A stretch of 64,000 nucleotides of DNA. Origin: Chara braunii. Taxonomy: Eukaryota; Streptophyta; Charophyceae; Charales; Characeae. Positions 11,377 through 21,225 of the stretch are shown here, piece by piece. The notes beneath the pieces are model-generated. The model was not told the origin of the DNA, did not search any database, and saw nothing but the letters and a program-made list of their open reading frames with translations. The position numbers and the translations under genes were made by a program. The DNA is taken from positions 2,062,896-2,126,895 of the forward strand of contig BFEA01000013.1 in the NCBI GenBank assembly GCA_003427395.1, read 5' to 3'. Each line of letters starts with the position of its first letter. Position 1 is the first letter of the stretch.

Positions 11377-11520
11377 TGTGGGTGCACTACGCTTATTCTC
11401 AACAGGCCTACTACATTTCAATCTTCAACCCCATGATACTGGTGTGTGTGACGAAGATTCATGTGCATTTGGCTTACTCTGGATGTTGTTGTCGTATGAT
11501 CCTAGCCGCCTTCCTTGGCA
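11377..11520 (+). CDS. Possible unrecognised exon
   Basis: After TTTTGCAG there are 144 bases with one open frame reading ...FSTGLLHFNLQPHDTGVCDE and ending at GGCAG|GTGCAA. Codon use and borders are exon-like. It could be an upstream exon of the DUF3987-like gene that starts at 12665, but the P-loop expected there is not visible. Product unknown. Confidence 0.25.
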
Positions 11521-12318
11521 GGTGCAAGCGGCTAGCTGTCTCCTGTGGCAGGTGATGTTGGATTATGTCAGTCGCTTCTTGTAGCATCTGCTGTTGGATG
11601 ATGTCAGCTACCTCCTGTAGCAGGGTGTTGTTGTATGCTAGCCACCTTCTGTTGTACTGTGTTAGCCATTGTTGTTGTATGACGCTAGCTGCCTCCTTGG
11701 CACTGGTCTCTGCATTTCAAACTGTTGTTGCACTGTAATGACCTGTTGCAGGCTGTCCTGGGTAATCTACGAGGCACTACAGTTCGAATATCTATCAGGG
11801 CCTTGTACATAATTATTTTTACTTTCAGTGATTTAGGGTTTTTATCGTACGTGTGTTGTCATATTCGCTACACGCTAAAAAAAAGCATGACCGTGTCAGA
11901 CTGTTTCGTCACACTTTCACCAACTCATCAGGAGGTTGAACCCCGATACTCTGCCCAGGATTCATTTGACTGATGGATCGCCCAGAGTTAGCGACACCCC
12001 TGAGAAAACTGATCGAGTTTACTCACCCCAACCTTGCAATCCAAGCAGACTTCCGGTCCAAACCCTTGATAAGAACGGTAGTAAGTCTGAAAAGAGAGAG
12101 AGAGAGGGATCAATAATGCACATGGGTCCTGCTTTGTATGTTTGCAAATTTTTCAATGGTTGAGATGTCCCGTAATATGACAAGCTAGCATAAAATATTT
12201 CTCATCCATCAGTCTCTTACTTTCTTTTTGTTTTATTGTGTCAAATTCTGTTGTTAACACAAACAAAGGTTTTTGTTATATGTCGTGTTTTTTGCCCCTT
12301 GTCTAACATGTTTCTTGA

Positions 12319-12319
<1 letters not shown>

Positions 12320-12391
<72 letters not shown>
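12320..12391. repeat. (TG)n(AG)n compound microsatellite
   Basis: A TG tract followed directly by an AG tract. Serine/arginine-like open frames across it are artefacts. Confidence 0.97.
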
Positions 12392-12394
<3 letters not shown>

Positions 12395-12664
12395 GTAATT
12401 TGCACAGGGGTCATGCTAACTGGATCTGCTCTGTATGTTTGCAAAAAAAAGTGTCTACGGTGTCCGGTAGAATGACAAACATAATGTTTGCATCCATCAG
12501 TGCCTGTTCCTTTTTTTTCTTTTTTTTTCGGTGCCATTTTGTTATTAGCACAAACATAGTCTTTCGTTATATATCGCGTTTTTTGCACTGTTGTTCTGGT
12601 AAATACCAAATTTTAGAAATTGTTGGGGTTTAACAACGATCTTGTTTTTTTTATAATTTTGCAG

Positions 12665-13134
12665 AAGACATTTGAAAAGATGTTTGAATCTCTTCTATCA
12701 AACGTCAACCCGGAGTCAATTGCATTCGAAGATGAGTTGGGGACAGTTTTTGACAAGATGGATCTTTGTCATAAACCTGTACAAGGTGGTGGTGGGTTGG
12801 ACCGAACTAGTCTGCTCAGTCTCAAGCAAGGAGGAAAGTGGGAAATGGCAACATTGACACATCCCCATCGGCACCTCCGAGTGACTCATGTTATCTTTGC
12901 GGGATACACCCAGCCAGAGCGATTTCTTGCACTGTATGCAAATAACGCCGATGGCTTGATGAATAGATTCAATGTCTTTATTTCATCAGTTGAGCTGGCG
13001 AAGTATCAAAAGAAAAAAAAAATGGCCTCAAAATGTCAAAAGGCATCACAAAGTCCAACCAACTTGCTCCTGAAGTGATCGATATTGATCAGCATCGTTC
13101 TGTCGGCAGCAAAGCAGTGCTCACTTTGGCAGAG
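12665..13134 (+). CDS. DUF3987-like protein, exon a
   Basis: After TTTTGCAG the exon reads KTFEKMFESLLSNV...AFEDELGTVFDKMD, then TSLLSLKQGGKWE, and then AGYTQPERFLALY..DGLMNRF. The acidic DE after a hydrophobic strand, the G-TQPE block and the GL-NRF block match the middle of DUF3987 proteins, whose fold relates to primase/helicase ATPases. A run of ten A at 13013-13022 coincides with a frame change: upstream is one frame, and downstream (PEVIDIDQHRS...VLTLAE) is another. Exon length (470) is one short of a multiple of three. The donor is GCAGAG|GTATGG. Confidence 0.5.
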
Positions 13135-13522
13135 GTATGGTGTTTTCTGTTTTGTAATAAACTTTTTTCCTCCTTCTTTTGCAATCTTTCAACTTATTTT
13201 TTTTTTCTTTTCTTGAAATCAGTTGAATGATTAGTGTAAATCAATTCTTTTTTACTATGCTGACTGTCATGCCAGCCTGATGTTCATTATGTCTTTCTCT
13301 TATTAAAGAATAGAAAGGTTAAGTGAACTTTATTTTGATGACGAAAATGCAAGTTTTTTGGTTGTTGTACTTTATCTTTGCTTGTGGGAGTAATTTTTCC
13401 CTATAATGATGCGTTTTTCATGATCTGTGCAATGGACAGATATGACTCTTGTTTGTGCCCCTCAAGATATCAATACATCTTCATTTGAATATTTTCAATC
13501 ATTTTTAGTTTGTTATATTGAG

Positions 13523-13727
13523 ATACCACTCGGGCCCCCTCTGGTCACCTTGTTTTCCAGGGCGGCCCGACAGTGTAAGGGTAAGGAAAGTACCTCTGCA
13601 AAAAAAAAAAAAAAACCCTGAAAAAAACTATGTTGTGCGGAAAAATAAACCGAACAACTTTTCCCTCAAAGTCGTACTAAAATTTTTTACCAAATTTAAA
13701 ATAAAATCTTAAATTAAATAATATATA
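13523..13727 (-). repeat. MITE-like element, partial inverted copy
   Basis: Reads in the opposite orientation to the copy at 61-328. It keeps the CGGGCC...GGTCACCTTG end and the core TTTTCCCTCAAAGTCGTA, and then stops in an AT tract without the second terminal repeat. Confidence 0.6.
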
Positions 13728-13833
13728 TATCATCCTGTGATGAAACGCAGAGAGCAGAGTCTCGTGGCATAGACAATGTACATATGTCTAATTAAAAAAA
13801 AAATAATGGTTCTCGTTACATTTCCTGTTGCAG

Positions 13834-14002
13834 CTATTCAAGAGAATATGGTTGATGCATCATGATGTGGAGAATTTTGGCGCAACAACGTTGCATAACT
13901 ATTGGATTGGCGACAAAGCATTGGAGTCTTTCATAGAGGAATACGACGAAATCCAAGGGGTTCTCTCTGCATTGCATAAAGCATTTCTACTTGGGAAAGG
14001 AA
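13834..14002 (+). CDS. DUF3987-like protein, exon b
   Basis: After GTTGCAG it reads LFKRIWLMHHDVENFGATTL and then YWIGDKALESFIEEYDEI. This joins in phase 0 to LTLAE at the end of exon a, and fits the helical region in which DUF3987 proteins read Y-LS-EA...F...YDEI. It ends GGAA|GTATGT in phase 1. Confidence 0.5.
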
Positions 14003-14059
14003 GTATGTAAAAAAATAAAAATTATTGGAGGTCTGATACATTTTGCAATGTTTTTGCAG

Positions 14060-14373
14060 GTTTTTATGCAAAGATGAAAGGAGAGGTGATCATTGTATCA
14101 ACAATCCTCCATGTGATCTCTTACGCATTATCCTCCATTGAGGACAATCTCGATGAATCGGAGGATTTTGCTGATTGTCGGATATCACAGTCCAGTGTTG
14201 ATTATGCTCGAAAATTTCTTCGTGTATCTTGCGATCAACGACGGACTCTGATTAATGATGGACAATTGGTGTCAGTTATCAAGATCGCCCGTGCAGGAAA
14301 GAATGTCAATGAGTCCCCCGAGACTCTGGAAGACGAACAGTTAAACAATTCTCAGTCCTTCCTTATGCGATTT
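14060..14373 (+). CDS. DUF3987-like protein, exon c
   Basis: After TTTTTGCAG the split codon becomes Ser and the exon reads FYAKMKGEVIIVSTILHVIS, about 35 residues of acidic linker, and then SSVDYARKFLRVSCDQRR. A K-L-G-..R/I-A-ILH helix followed by V--A---- is the conserved C-terminal part of DUF3987. The donor TTT|GTAAGT is a perfect consensus, and the exon is open throughout. Confidence 0.55.
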
Positions 14374-14729
14374 GTAAGTACCGAATTCCTTATTTTTGTC
14401 ACCTAAACTTGTATTGACGAGCTGTTAGAATCATAACGGGCAGGTGAACAATATCATTGCATACATGTTTCTTTCTTTTACCGAAGTTTACCTCTTTCGC
14501 CCCAACTATCCGAATTGACCTGGTCGAAACATGCATGGTAGGATCTTCAATTGCAGGGTGACTTCGACCATCTGTGTGCATGTTTCCGTTCCTACCATTA
14601 CGAAGAACAACAATGACAATTGTCTGTCTTGGGTCAAGGTCTAGGATCTGGGAATTGAGTAATGAGTCAGTATGTTTCTTGAATGAGTTATTGGATGCAA
14701 TCTCTAGTTGAATTCTTGCTTTTTATCTA

Positions 14730-15280
14730 TGCTACTAAAGTGGTCCGGGGCAAATTGCATGCCCAAGCCGAAAAAAAAGAAAAAAAAAATATTAATCCTA
14801 GTTTACCAGTCAGGCCGCCCGGGTCACCTTGTTTTCCAGTGTGGCTTGGCCGTGCAAAGGCCAAGGAAGATCCAATCAAAAAAAAAAAAAAAAAAAAATC
14901 CAAAAAATCAAAAAAAAAAAACATGTTATGCGCGAAAATCAACAGACTAACTTTTGTCTCAGGGTCATATTATTATTTTTAATTAAATTGATAATAAAAT
15001 TAAAATTTAAAAATATATTTTTACCTATTTTTATTTTTTATTTTTGCACACCCGGGCAAGTAGTCCCGAATCACTCTGGTAGCCTAGTGTTAATTTTAAT
15101 TTTATTATAAATTCGGTAAAGAAGTTTGATGTCTCCTTGGGATAAACGTTGTTCGGTTTACTTTCCTGCATAACGTTTTTTTTTTTGGAATTAAAAAAAA
15201 AAAAGGTGGGCCCTTCCCTTATCTTGCACGACCAGGCTGCCTGGTCAAACATGGTGACCTGGGCGGTTCAGCTGGTCGCC
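14730..15280 (+). repeat. MITE-like element split by a nested sibling copy
   Basis: The left half at about 14730-14798 (GCTACTAAAGTGGTCCGGGG) and the right half at about 15085-15280 (AAGTTTGATGTCTCCTTGGG to CAGCTGGTCGCC) are in plus orientation. The inverted copy at 14799-15084 sits between them, flanked by CCTAG on both sides. The outer copy is therefore older than the inner one. Confidence 0.65.
14799..15084 (-). repeat. MITE-like element, nested inverted copy
   Basis: Both ends are recognisable: GTTTACCAGTCAGGCCGCCC at the left and ACTCTGGTAGCC at the right. The core reads CTTTTGTCTCAGGGTCATAT. It is inserted into an older copy of the same family. Confidence 0.65.
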
Positions 15281-15625
15281 CAGTTATATTAAAAAAATCC
15301 TAAATTTTTTTTAATATTAATTTAATCACAACCACAAACACCTTGGAGGACTTTTTTTTATATGGTTATTTCAATCGGGCTGACTTTTGTTTTTTCCAAA
15401 AATTGTTTCCTTTGGTTAACAGTTAGACTGTGATGCATTTTATCTCCAAAGTCAGTATTAGGCCCTCATATGTCTAGCTCGCAGTTGCCCAACGGCCTGT
15501 TTGTACATTTACTGATTGTTTTCTTCCTGGCTTTCAAAAACTTTCTCGTATGATTTTGTGTGCGAGTGTGTATGTTATCATGACATATCACCATTTTTCT
15601 GGTTCTTTTTTTTATTCTGTTGCAG

Positions 15626-15811
15626 GACTCTTTCCGGAAGAGTTGTGCAAAAATGATACGAGAAAACACGGAACATCGGAAACTTGCAAGAACAACTCTT
15701 GCGAACGTGAAGTCATATGAAAAATCTAAAGAAATTGATGAGATGTTCCGATACATGGAAGAGATCGAACTGGGAAAATATGTTCTCCATCATCCAAAGA
15801 TTGGTAAATGA
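15626..15811 (+). CDS. DUF3987-like protein, terminal exon d
   Basis: After TTGCAG it reads DSFRKSCAKMIRENTEHRKL, continues with K-KEIDEMFRYMEEIELGKYV and ends HHPKIGK-stop at 15809-15811. It resembles the small winged-helix-like tail of DUF3987 proteins (a helix, then L---GLG). A donor-like site, ATTG|GTAAAT, just before the stop means another exon could follow. Taken as terminal because nothing downstream was recognised. Confidence 0.42.
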   Translation, partial: DSFRKSCAKMIRENTEHRKLARTTLANVKSYEKSKEIDEMFRYMEEIELGKYVLHHPKIGK

Positions 15812-16094
15812 ATCGATTATGCCGTCATGCCCTTTTTATTTTGTAAGGAAAACCTCTGTTTCGAACTGATTGCAAGAATTTTCCTGATTGTAAGAGGGTG
15901 TATGTCTGTTATGTCCCTTTTTTTTCCTTCTAAAAATGCAATTGATATGTCTCATACTTGCGGCACACAGCAGCGGTGCGCGCTGCACTGCCCCCTAGGC
16001 CCAGTGCATGTGCGCGTGCGTGCGCAGGCATGCGCAGTGCACATGCGGGTCGGGCTGGACCAGGTGTGCAAGATGCGCGTTTTTTTTTTGTTTT

Positions 16095-16100
<6 letters not shown>

Positions 16101-16126
<26 letters not shown>

Positions 16127-16130
16127 GGGA
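16101..16130. repeat. Poly-G run
   Basis: About 24 consecutive G after a T-rich stretch. Confidence 0.9.
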
Positions 16131-16189
16131 CGGGGCGTTGTGCTTCCACTAGGGTTTGGGAGGTGCCTTCACCACTGAACAAAGTAGGG

Positions 16190-16194
<5 letters not shown>

Positions 16195-16242
<48 letters not shown>

Positions 16243-16299
16243 TTAACCACCTAACAGATCGGAACGATGTGGAGAAGATTACATGGCCGCTGGGCAAGG

Positions 16300-16376
<77 letters not shown>

Positions 16377-16449
16377 TTAACCACCTAACGGATCAGAACG
16401 ATGTGGAGAAGATTACATGACCGCTGGGCAAGGATGAGAGAGAGAGAGA

Positions 16450-16490
<41 letters not shown>

Positions 16491-16546
16491 TTAACCACCT
16501 TACGAATCGGAACGACGTGGAGAAGATTACATGGCTGCTGGGCAAG

Positions 16547-16592
<46 letters not shown>

Positions 16593-16633
16593 CCTTAACC
16601 ACCTAACGAATCGGAACGACGCGGAGAAGATTG
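16195..16633. repeat. GA-tract compound minisatellite, four units
   Basis: Four copies of a spacer of about 62 bp (GCCTTAACCACCTAAC...GGGCAAGGAT) alternate with GA tracts of about 32-70 bp. Spacers start near 16240, 16374, 16488 and 16591, and differ by only a few bases. The last one runs into the N gap, so the array is probably longer. Confidence 0.9.
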
Positions 16634-16706
16634 NNNNNNNNNNNNNNNNNNNNNNNNNNNNNNNNNNNNNNNNNNNNNNNNNNNNNNNNNNNNNNNNNNN
16701 NNNNNN
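16634..16706. other. Assembly gap (73 N)
   Basis: N run at the right edge of the GA compound array. Confidence 1.
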
Positions 16707-16715
16707 AAGTGGTTG

Positions 16716-16740
16716 CTGTCTCTTATACACATCTAGATGT
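16716..16740. other. Partial Nextera junction adapter (assembly artefact)
   Basis: A full 19-bp Tn5 mosaic end (CTGTCTCTTATACACATCT) is followed by only AGATGT of its inverse. It then merges into an AT microsatellite. It lies ten bases after the N gap, so the join is untrustworthy. Confidence 0.88.
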
Positions 16741-17199
16741 ATATATATATATATATATATATATAGCCCCTCGTTTGTTGTCCTCTTCTCCTGCTTTACC
16801 TGAGAATTACCGCGCAACTCTATTTGGCTTCGTTTGTGGTCTTCCCCTCCTTGCTATCTTACCTCTTCCTCACTCGCAACAATCTTTCACACTATGCCAT
16901 TCATTCTCACATACCCGACTTTGTCTCCTCGTTTCCATCCTAGCGGTGACATAGTGACCTTCCTTGCCCTCTTTGACCTTCTGTCTCGCGATAGTCTTTC
17001 CTTTCCTGACCTCCTCTTCTTTTCCCACGTAGATGTGCCCTCTCACGTTCTCTTGCCTTCTCTTCCACAACCAGCCTACGTCTCTCTCTCTCTCTCATTG
17101 TTGATTTATTTTAAAGAAACTGTGGAATGTCTTTTTTTATCCCATATTTTAATTGTCTACACGAACAAAGGAAGTTTTTACGATCTCATCAAAGACACG

Positions 17200-18400
17200 T
17201 CTGCTCATTTCCTCATCTTTCTGTGCCCCCCCCCCCCTCTGAAACACCTTGTATCTTGCTTATCCTAGAACCCAGCTTGAGGGTTGATGTCCAGGCAACC
17301 ACCGTCGTGTCTGGACCAACAACAAAAAGGAAAAGAAATGGAAGGGTTGTGATTTAAGCTACAAAAAAATGAGACATTGTAGAATTAGAACTTCATAAAA
17401 GAGCAAACAAATTATAACCCATTATTTAAGGGATATATTTGTTTGAATTACTTCCTGTTATTCTTTTATAGGCAGCTTTATTTAAGGGAGATATTTGACA
17501 CGGCCACCTTTTCGCGACAGTTGCAGCACCAAGGGTTTGATTCTTGGACCTCTCTATACCCTGCGTACAGTATCCCGTGTCTGTGTATGTTTGAACACGT
17601 GACCTGTCGCCCGAAAGTTGTCTGTTTGGGACTGTTGTACATATGTGGGTTGCATGGGTTCGATCCATAGATCTGTAGCGTAGGGGTCGTAGCTTGATTG
17701 AGTCGTAACTGCTACAGAGCCGAAGGGTTACTCACGTAGGTTGTAGATCTATCTAGAACTATCCTAGGTGGCACTTTGTAGGTCCTAGGTCTCAGTCCTA
17801 CGTAGAAGTGTCTAGAGGAAAGTCCTACCTAGCAGATCTTACCAGTCCAGTTAGCACCATCTGGAAACATCCAGTCAGCAAGTACCAATGGGACTGTTCA
17901 CACCCTGGGCCAAGGTCCGATAGGGTCGGCCAACCAATCTACGAAGTATAAACCAAGAGGCAGCGTCGAGTCATTCATTCATTCCGCCTATGAGCCTTGC
18001 GGAAGCGCTGCCAAAGTAGTCGCTTGTGTACGATGGTCTGCAGGTGCCCGGAGAGGAAGAGGGCTAGGAGAGGGAATCACCATAGCTGTTAGTAGGAGGA
18101 GGAAGACGACGGCCATAGCCGCCATGTCAGTGTGTTAATAGATGATAGTGAGTCAGTGTGAGTTTGTGTATGAGTGAGACATCCAGGGTAGATCCAGATA
18201 GCGAGTGAGTGTGTGTAGTGTGTGTGTAAACAAGTTGTCGGGATACAGCGATCGGGAGGAGAAACTTTGTCGAGCCATTTCTGAATAAAGTTGGATCCGA
18301 CTGTATTCCTGGCCAAATTCAAATCTCCCAGTTTTCAGTGTGGGCGCGGTTGCGCCGGCCATATCTGTATTTGGTTGCATGCATGTCGAGTCGGAGAAAG
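17200..18400 (+). repeat. Unclassified repeat, LTR-like tail near 18.23-18.33 kb
   Basis: The stretch ACAGCGATCGGG...GTCGAGC...GAATCTGATTGTGTTTC or close occurs at about 18240-18310 and again at about 57408-57495. An AATAAA lies at about 18284. The shared tail suggests the end of a retroelement, possibly an LTR, but no partner repeat or coding region was found between them. The remaining sequence from 17200 to 18230 shows no gene. Confidence 0.35.
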
Positions 18401-18525
18401 GAGGTCTGATTGCATATTTCTTCGAACTGCTTTCTGGTATTCCCTTTTTATGATGAATATCATGTACTCACTCTTATATTTTCTGTGTTGTCTGCTTTTG
18501 CTCTTCCTTTGTAATTTTTCCGCAG

Positions 18526-18688
18526 GTATATCATTACTTGCTTACATTGTTTGCAAATCATTCGTTTCCTGAATACATGGGTTATGATGATATGTGTCAT
18601 CTTTTGCGCTTTGCACTCAATGCGAAAAGGAAAAATGCAACAACAAAAATCAAGGAATTCACAGACACTGAGAGGATCCATCATGTCG
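18526..18688 (+). CDS. KDZ transposase exon 5 (second catalytic Asp)
   Basis: After TCCGCAG the exon reads VYHYLLTLFANHSFPEYMGY and then DDMCHLLRFALNAKRKNATT and KIKEFTDTERIHHV. Joined to exon 4 it gives AESCTQ|VYHYLL. The YDD-C-L motif carries the second catalytic Asp of KDZ transposases. The donor TCG|GTAAGT is in phase 1. No disruption within the exon. Confidence 0.62.
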
Positions 18689-19010
18689 GTAAGTTTTTGT
18701 AAATAATCTTTATAATTTTTCTGCCACGTGCATACTATTTTTCAGTTATGTCTTATATCACTATGTTGTATGGAGTTGTTGTGACACTGTACCACAATGA
18801 GATCATGAGACTTGTGGGTCCGAAGCTGAATTTTAAAGTTATATGTGGATTATCGCTCAGTGTCTCTCGTAACTCCATCCGAGGTACTTGTGGTATTCAT
18901 GGAATACTGTGCTTGATCATGGCGATATTATATGTGTTATTGAGTATAATGGCCACAACATCTCATCCAATTTCTGACAAGGGTTGGTTTTTTCTACGTT
19001 GTCTTTGAAG

Positions 19011-19155
19011 TTGATTTCTTCCACTTCAAAAATCATGTTGGGCATTGGTGTAACAGCAATGTTAATCCAAGAAAATATGACGAGCTGAAAAAAGCAAACA
19101 TGTCAATCTGCGAACAACGTTTCAAATGGTTTGCGCAATAGAAAGGAACAATGAG
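19011..19155 (+). CDS. KDZ transposase exon 6 (FHFKNH and catalytic Glu), in-frame TAG
   Basis: The acceptor TTGAAG completes a Val codon and the exon reads DFFHFKNHVGHWCNSNVNP, then ELKKANMSICEQRFKWFAQ. The F-H-F-K-N-H-VG-WC block and the CEQ motif with the catalytic Glu are strong KDZ hallmarks. A TAG at 19139-19141 interrupts the frame, which otherwise continues KGTM to the donor AG|GTAAGT. In related proteins this site is normally an aromatic or coding residue, so a single substitution is the simplest reading. Confidence 0.62.
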
Positions 19156-19241
19156 GTAAGTTGTTTTTATCTTTTTTTTTAATAACAATTTTCTTGTTCT
19201 AGTAATTTTTTAATTCTCCTTGTTATTAAAAGTCTTATTAT

Positions 19242-19600
19242 TGGTTAAGCACACAAGTGGCATTCAGGATGTGGGTTCGAGCCCCATCATCTCCTGCAAT
19301 GCACTATGTGGCAAGCGAGTGTGATAGTCCACCTGATACATCAGATCAGTATTGGTAGGGTCTATGACCAACACATGTGCAAGTGTGAGCGTGAGTGGAT
19401 TCTGTGTGATAGGTGGGAGAGCGTTGGCCATAGCCATTACTGCTACTTGATGGGGGATGGGGGATTCCGAAGTAGATGGGAGGCACAACTACTGGCAAAA
19501 TGCTCGGTCTTTGCGTTAGCCGGCCCCCCCACCGACAACCACCCCCTACTCTCTGAGCACCGCCGATCAGGGCGCGGGGCAATGTGCATCCGCTTAATTG
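19242..19600 (+). repeat. Putative tRNA-derived SINE
   Basis: An A-box-like TGGTTAAGCACA (19242-19253) and a near-perfect B-box GGTTCGAGCCC (19274-19284) are spaced 32 bases start to start, as in tRNA-derived SINE promoters. About 300 bases of non-tRNA body follow. The 3' end is not marked by a clear poly-A, so the right border is approximate. Located in KDZ intron 6. Confidence 0.5.
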
Positions 19601-19639
19601 TGAGAGGTAGCTATGCTTGTAGGGGTCACTGACTCTGCC

Positions 19640-20020
19640 ACTATCTGTCTGTTATGTGGTTAGTCTGCCTGTTTGTCTGTTAGCCTCTGACTCTGTCAAT
19701 GTCTGTCTGTTGTGTGTCTGCCTCTCTCTCTCTCTATTTGTCACACTGTCTGTCTGTGACTCGCTTTCTATCCCATGCAAGAAAAGTTGCACTGGTTGCC
19801 TGTGGATATGCCTGGCCGGCCTTCCTGGTTGCCTGACTCCCGGCTTGGCGCAGGGAGGCTGTGTGGCTGCCTGGCTGCCTGGTCGCCTGGCTTCCAATCC
19901 TCCTGCCTGCTTGCCTACCTGGTCACCTGGCTTGGCTGCCTGATTGGCTGTCTGCCAGGCAACGAGACTGCCTGACCGTCTCTCTATCTGCCTGCCAGGC
20001 AACGAGACTTCCAGAGCAGC
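19640..20020. repeat. CTGY-rich degenerate tetranucleotide tract
   Basis: Imperfect repeats of CTGT and CTGC (TGCCTGGC, CTGTCTGT). Similar tracts occur at 22260-22640, 24170-24480 and 24600-24780. Long cysteine/leucine-rich open frames here are by-products. Confidence 0.8.
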
Positions 20021-20130
20021 AGGCTCAGAGCGTGGGGGAGATAGGATGGGATGGGATATGGGGGGATGAGGCCCTGGTTGACTTCAGGATGGAAGACAAC
20101 CACTACCGGTCTCTCAGAAATATACACCAA

Positions 20131-20262
20131 GCTGATAAATATACACAACAAACTTTTTGAAGTTTTTTTCCCTTGTTTCATGTGCCCCCACTCTCGAGAT
20201 CTGTTTTGACTTTTGTTCTTGCTTTATCAATTACCTGACATTTTGTTTGGAACTCTTTTGTT
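20131..20262 (+). repeat. Direct repeat, copy 1
   Basis: The run from GCTGATAAATATACA to GGAACTCTTTTGTTAT recurs at 22090-22221 with few differences. A foldback element lies between the two copies. Confidence 0.8.
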
Positions 20263-20517
20263 ATGTTTGTTGATTGTAGAGGTGGGGAAAGTGCGTAGGC
20301 TTGACTTTTTCACCACTTATTATATTTGATTTGACAAATTGACATGCTCCCATTCTTATTTTGCGACATCCTTCTTCACTGGCGGTGTGATATCAGTTTA
20401 TTTAATTATTTATGTATTGTAGTTTTATGGAACTATTTATGTAAGTGGTGAAAGATCGGAGGTCGTGTTACCATGATCTGGCCTAGGTGGTAGTGGTTGT
20501 CAATGACAAGCAGTGTT

Positions 20518-21225
20518 GGCACCCGCATTCACAAAGACCGCAACACCCCAGACCTTGTGTTCTGAGGGGCTGCAGCTAGTAGTCCGAAGAGTCATGCAGA
20601 CCCCTCCACGTCTCACGCCATAATGCAAAGTCTGATAATTTTGACAATGTGCACCTCTTCATCATGGCAAGTAGCCCTTCACAAAACTCCATTATCGGTT
20701 CTCTATCATGGGACTGATTTTCGCTCCTAGGTGCAGAGTTTGCACCACCACATCTCACACCATACTCTGCAGCGAGGAGCGAAAACCGGACCCATGATTT
20801 TCGCTCCTAGGTGCATAGTTTGGGCCCCCACATCTCACACCATACTCTGCACCGAGGAGGGGAAACTGGACCCATGATTTTCGCTGCTAGGTGCAGAGTT
20901 TGCACCTCCACATCTCACACCGTACTCCGCTCCGAGGAGAGAAAACCGGACCATGATTTTCACTCTTAGGTGCAGAGTTTACACCTCCGCATCTTATACC
21001 ATACTTTGCATCGAGGAGCGAAAACTGCACCCACGATAGAGAACCAGTAATGGAGTCTTGTGTAGGGCTACTTGCCATGGTGAAGAGGTGCACGTTATCA
21101 GAATTATCATACTTTGTGTTATGGCGTGGGATGAGGGGGTGTCTGCATGACTCTGGACTGCTAGCTTGAACGAGATGCAGCCCCTCAGAAGACAAGCTGT
21201 TGCGGTCCTTGGGAATGCGGGTGCC
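20518..21225. mobile_element. Foldback element with about 190-bp inverted arms
   Basis: The left arm (20518-20713: GGCACCCGCATTC, GGGCTGCAGCTAGTAGTCC, CATCATGGCAAGTAGCCC) is repeated inverted in the right arm (about 21036-21225: GGGCTACTTGCCATGGTG ... GAATGCGGGTGCC). Four 80-bp tandem units fill the centre. There is no coding capacity. The structure is that of foldback or long-TIR non-autonomous transposons. A target duplication is not evident. Confidence 0.75.
20716..21035. repeat. 80-bp minisatellite, four units, each a hairpin
   Basis: Units start at 20716, 20796, 20876 and 20955. Each begins GATTTTCGCTCCTAGGTGCA and ends with the near-inverse TGCA-CGAGGAGCGAAAAC, so every unit can fold on itself. 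Confidence 0.85.

Noticed and set aside
16195-16633. Regular repeat-spacer pattern resembling a CRISPR array
   Set aside because: The conserved part is 62 bp and the variable part is a plain GA tract; the genome is eukaryotic. It is a compound minisatellite.
17630-17670. B-box-like GGGTTCGATCC near 17660
   Set aside because: No A-box at a suitable distance; not enough to call a tRNA or SINE.
19139-19141. TAG read as an amino acid through an altered genetic code
   Set aside because: Only one such codon lies in conserved KDZ sequence, and the gene also has a frameshift; decay is simpler.
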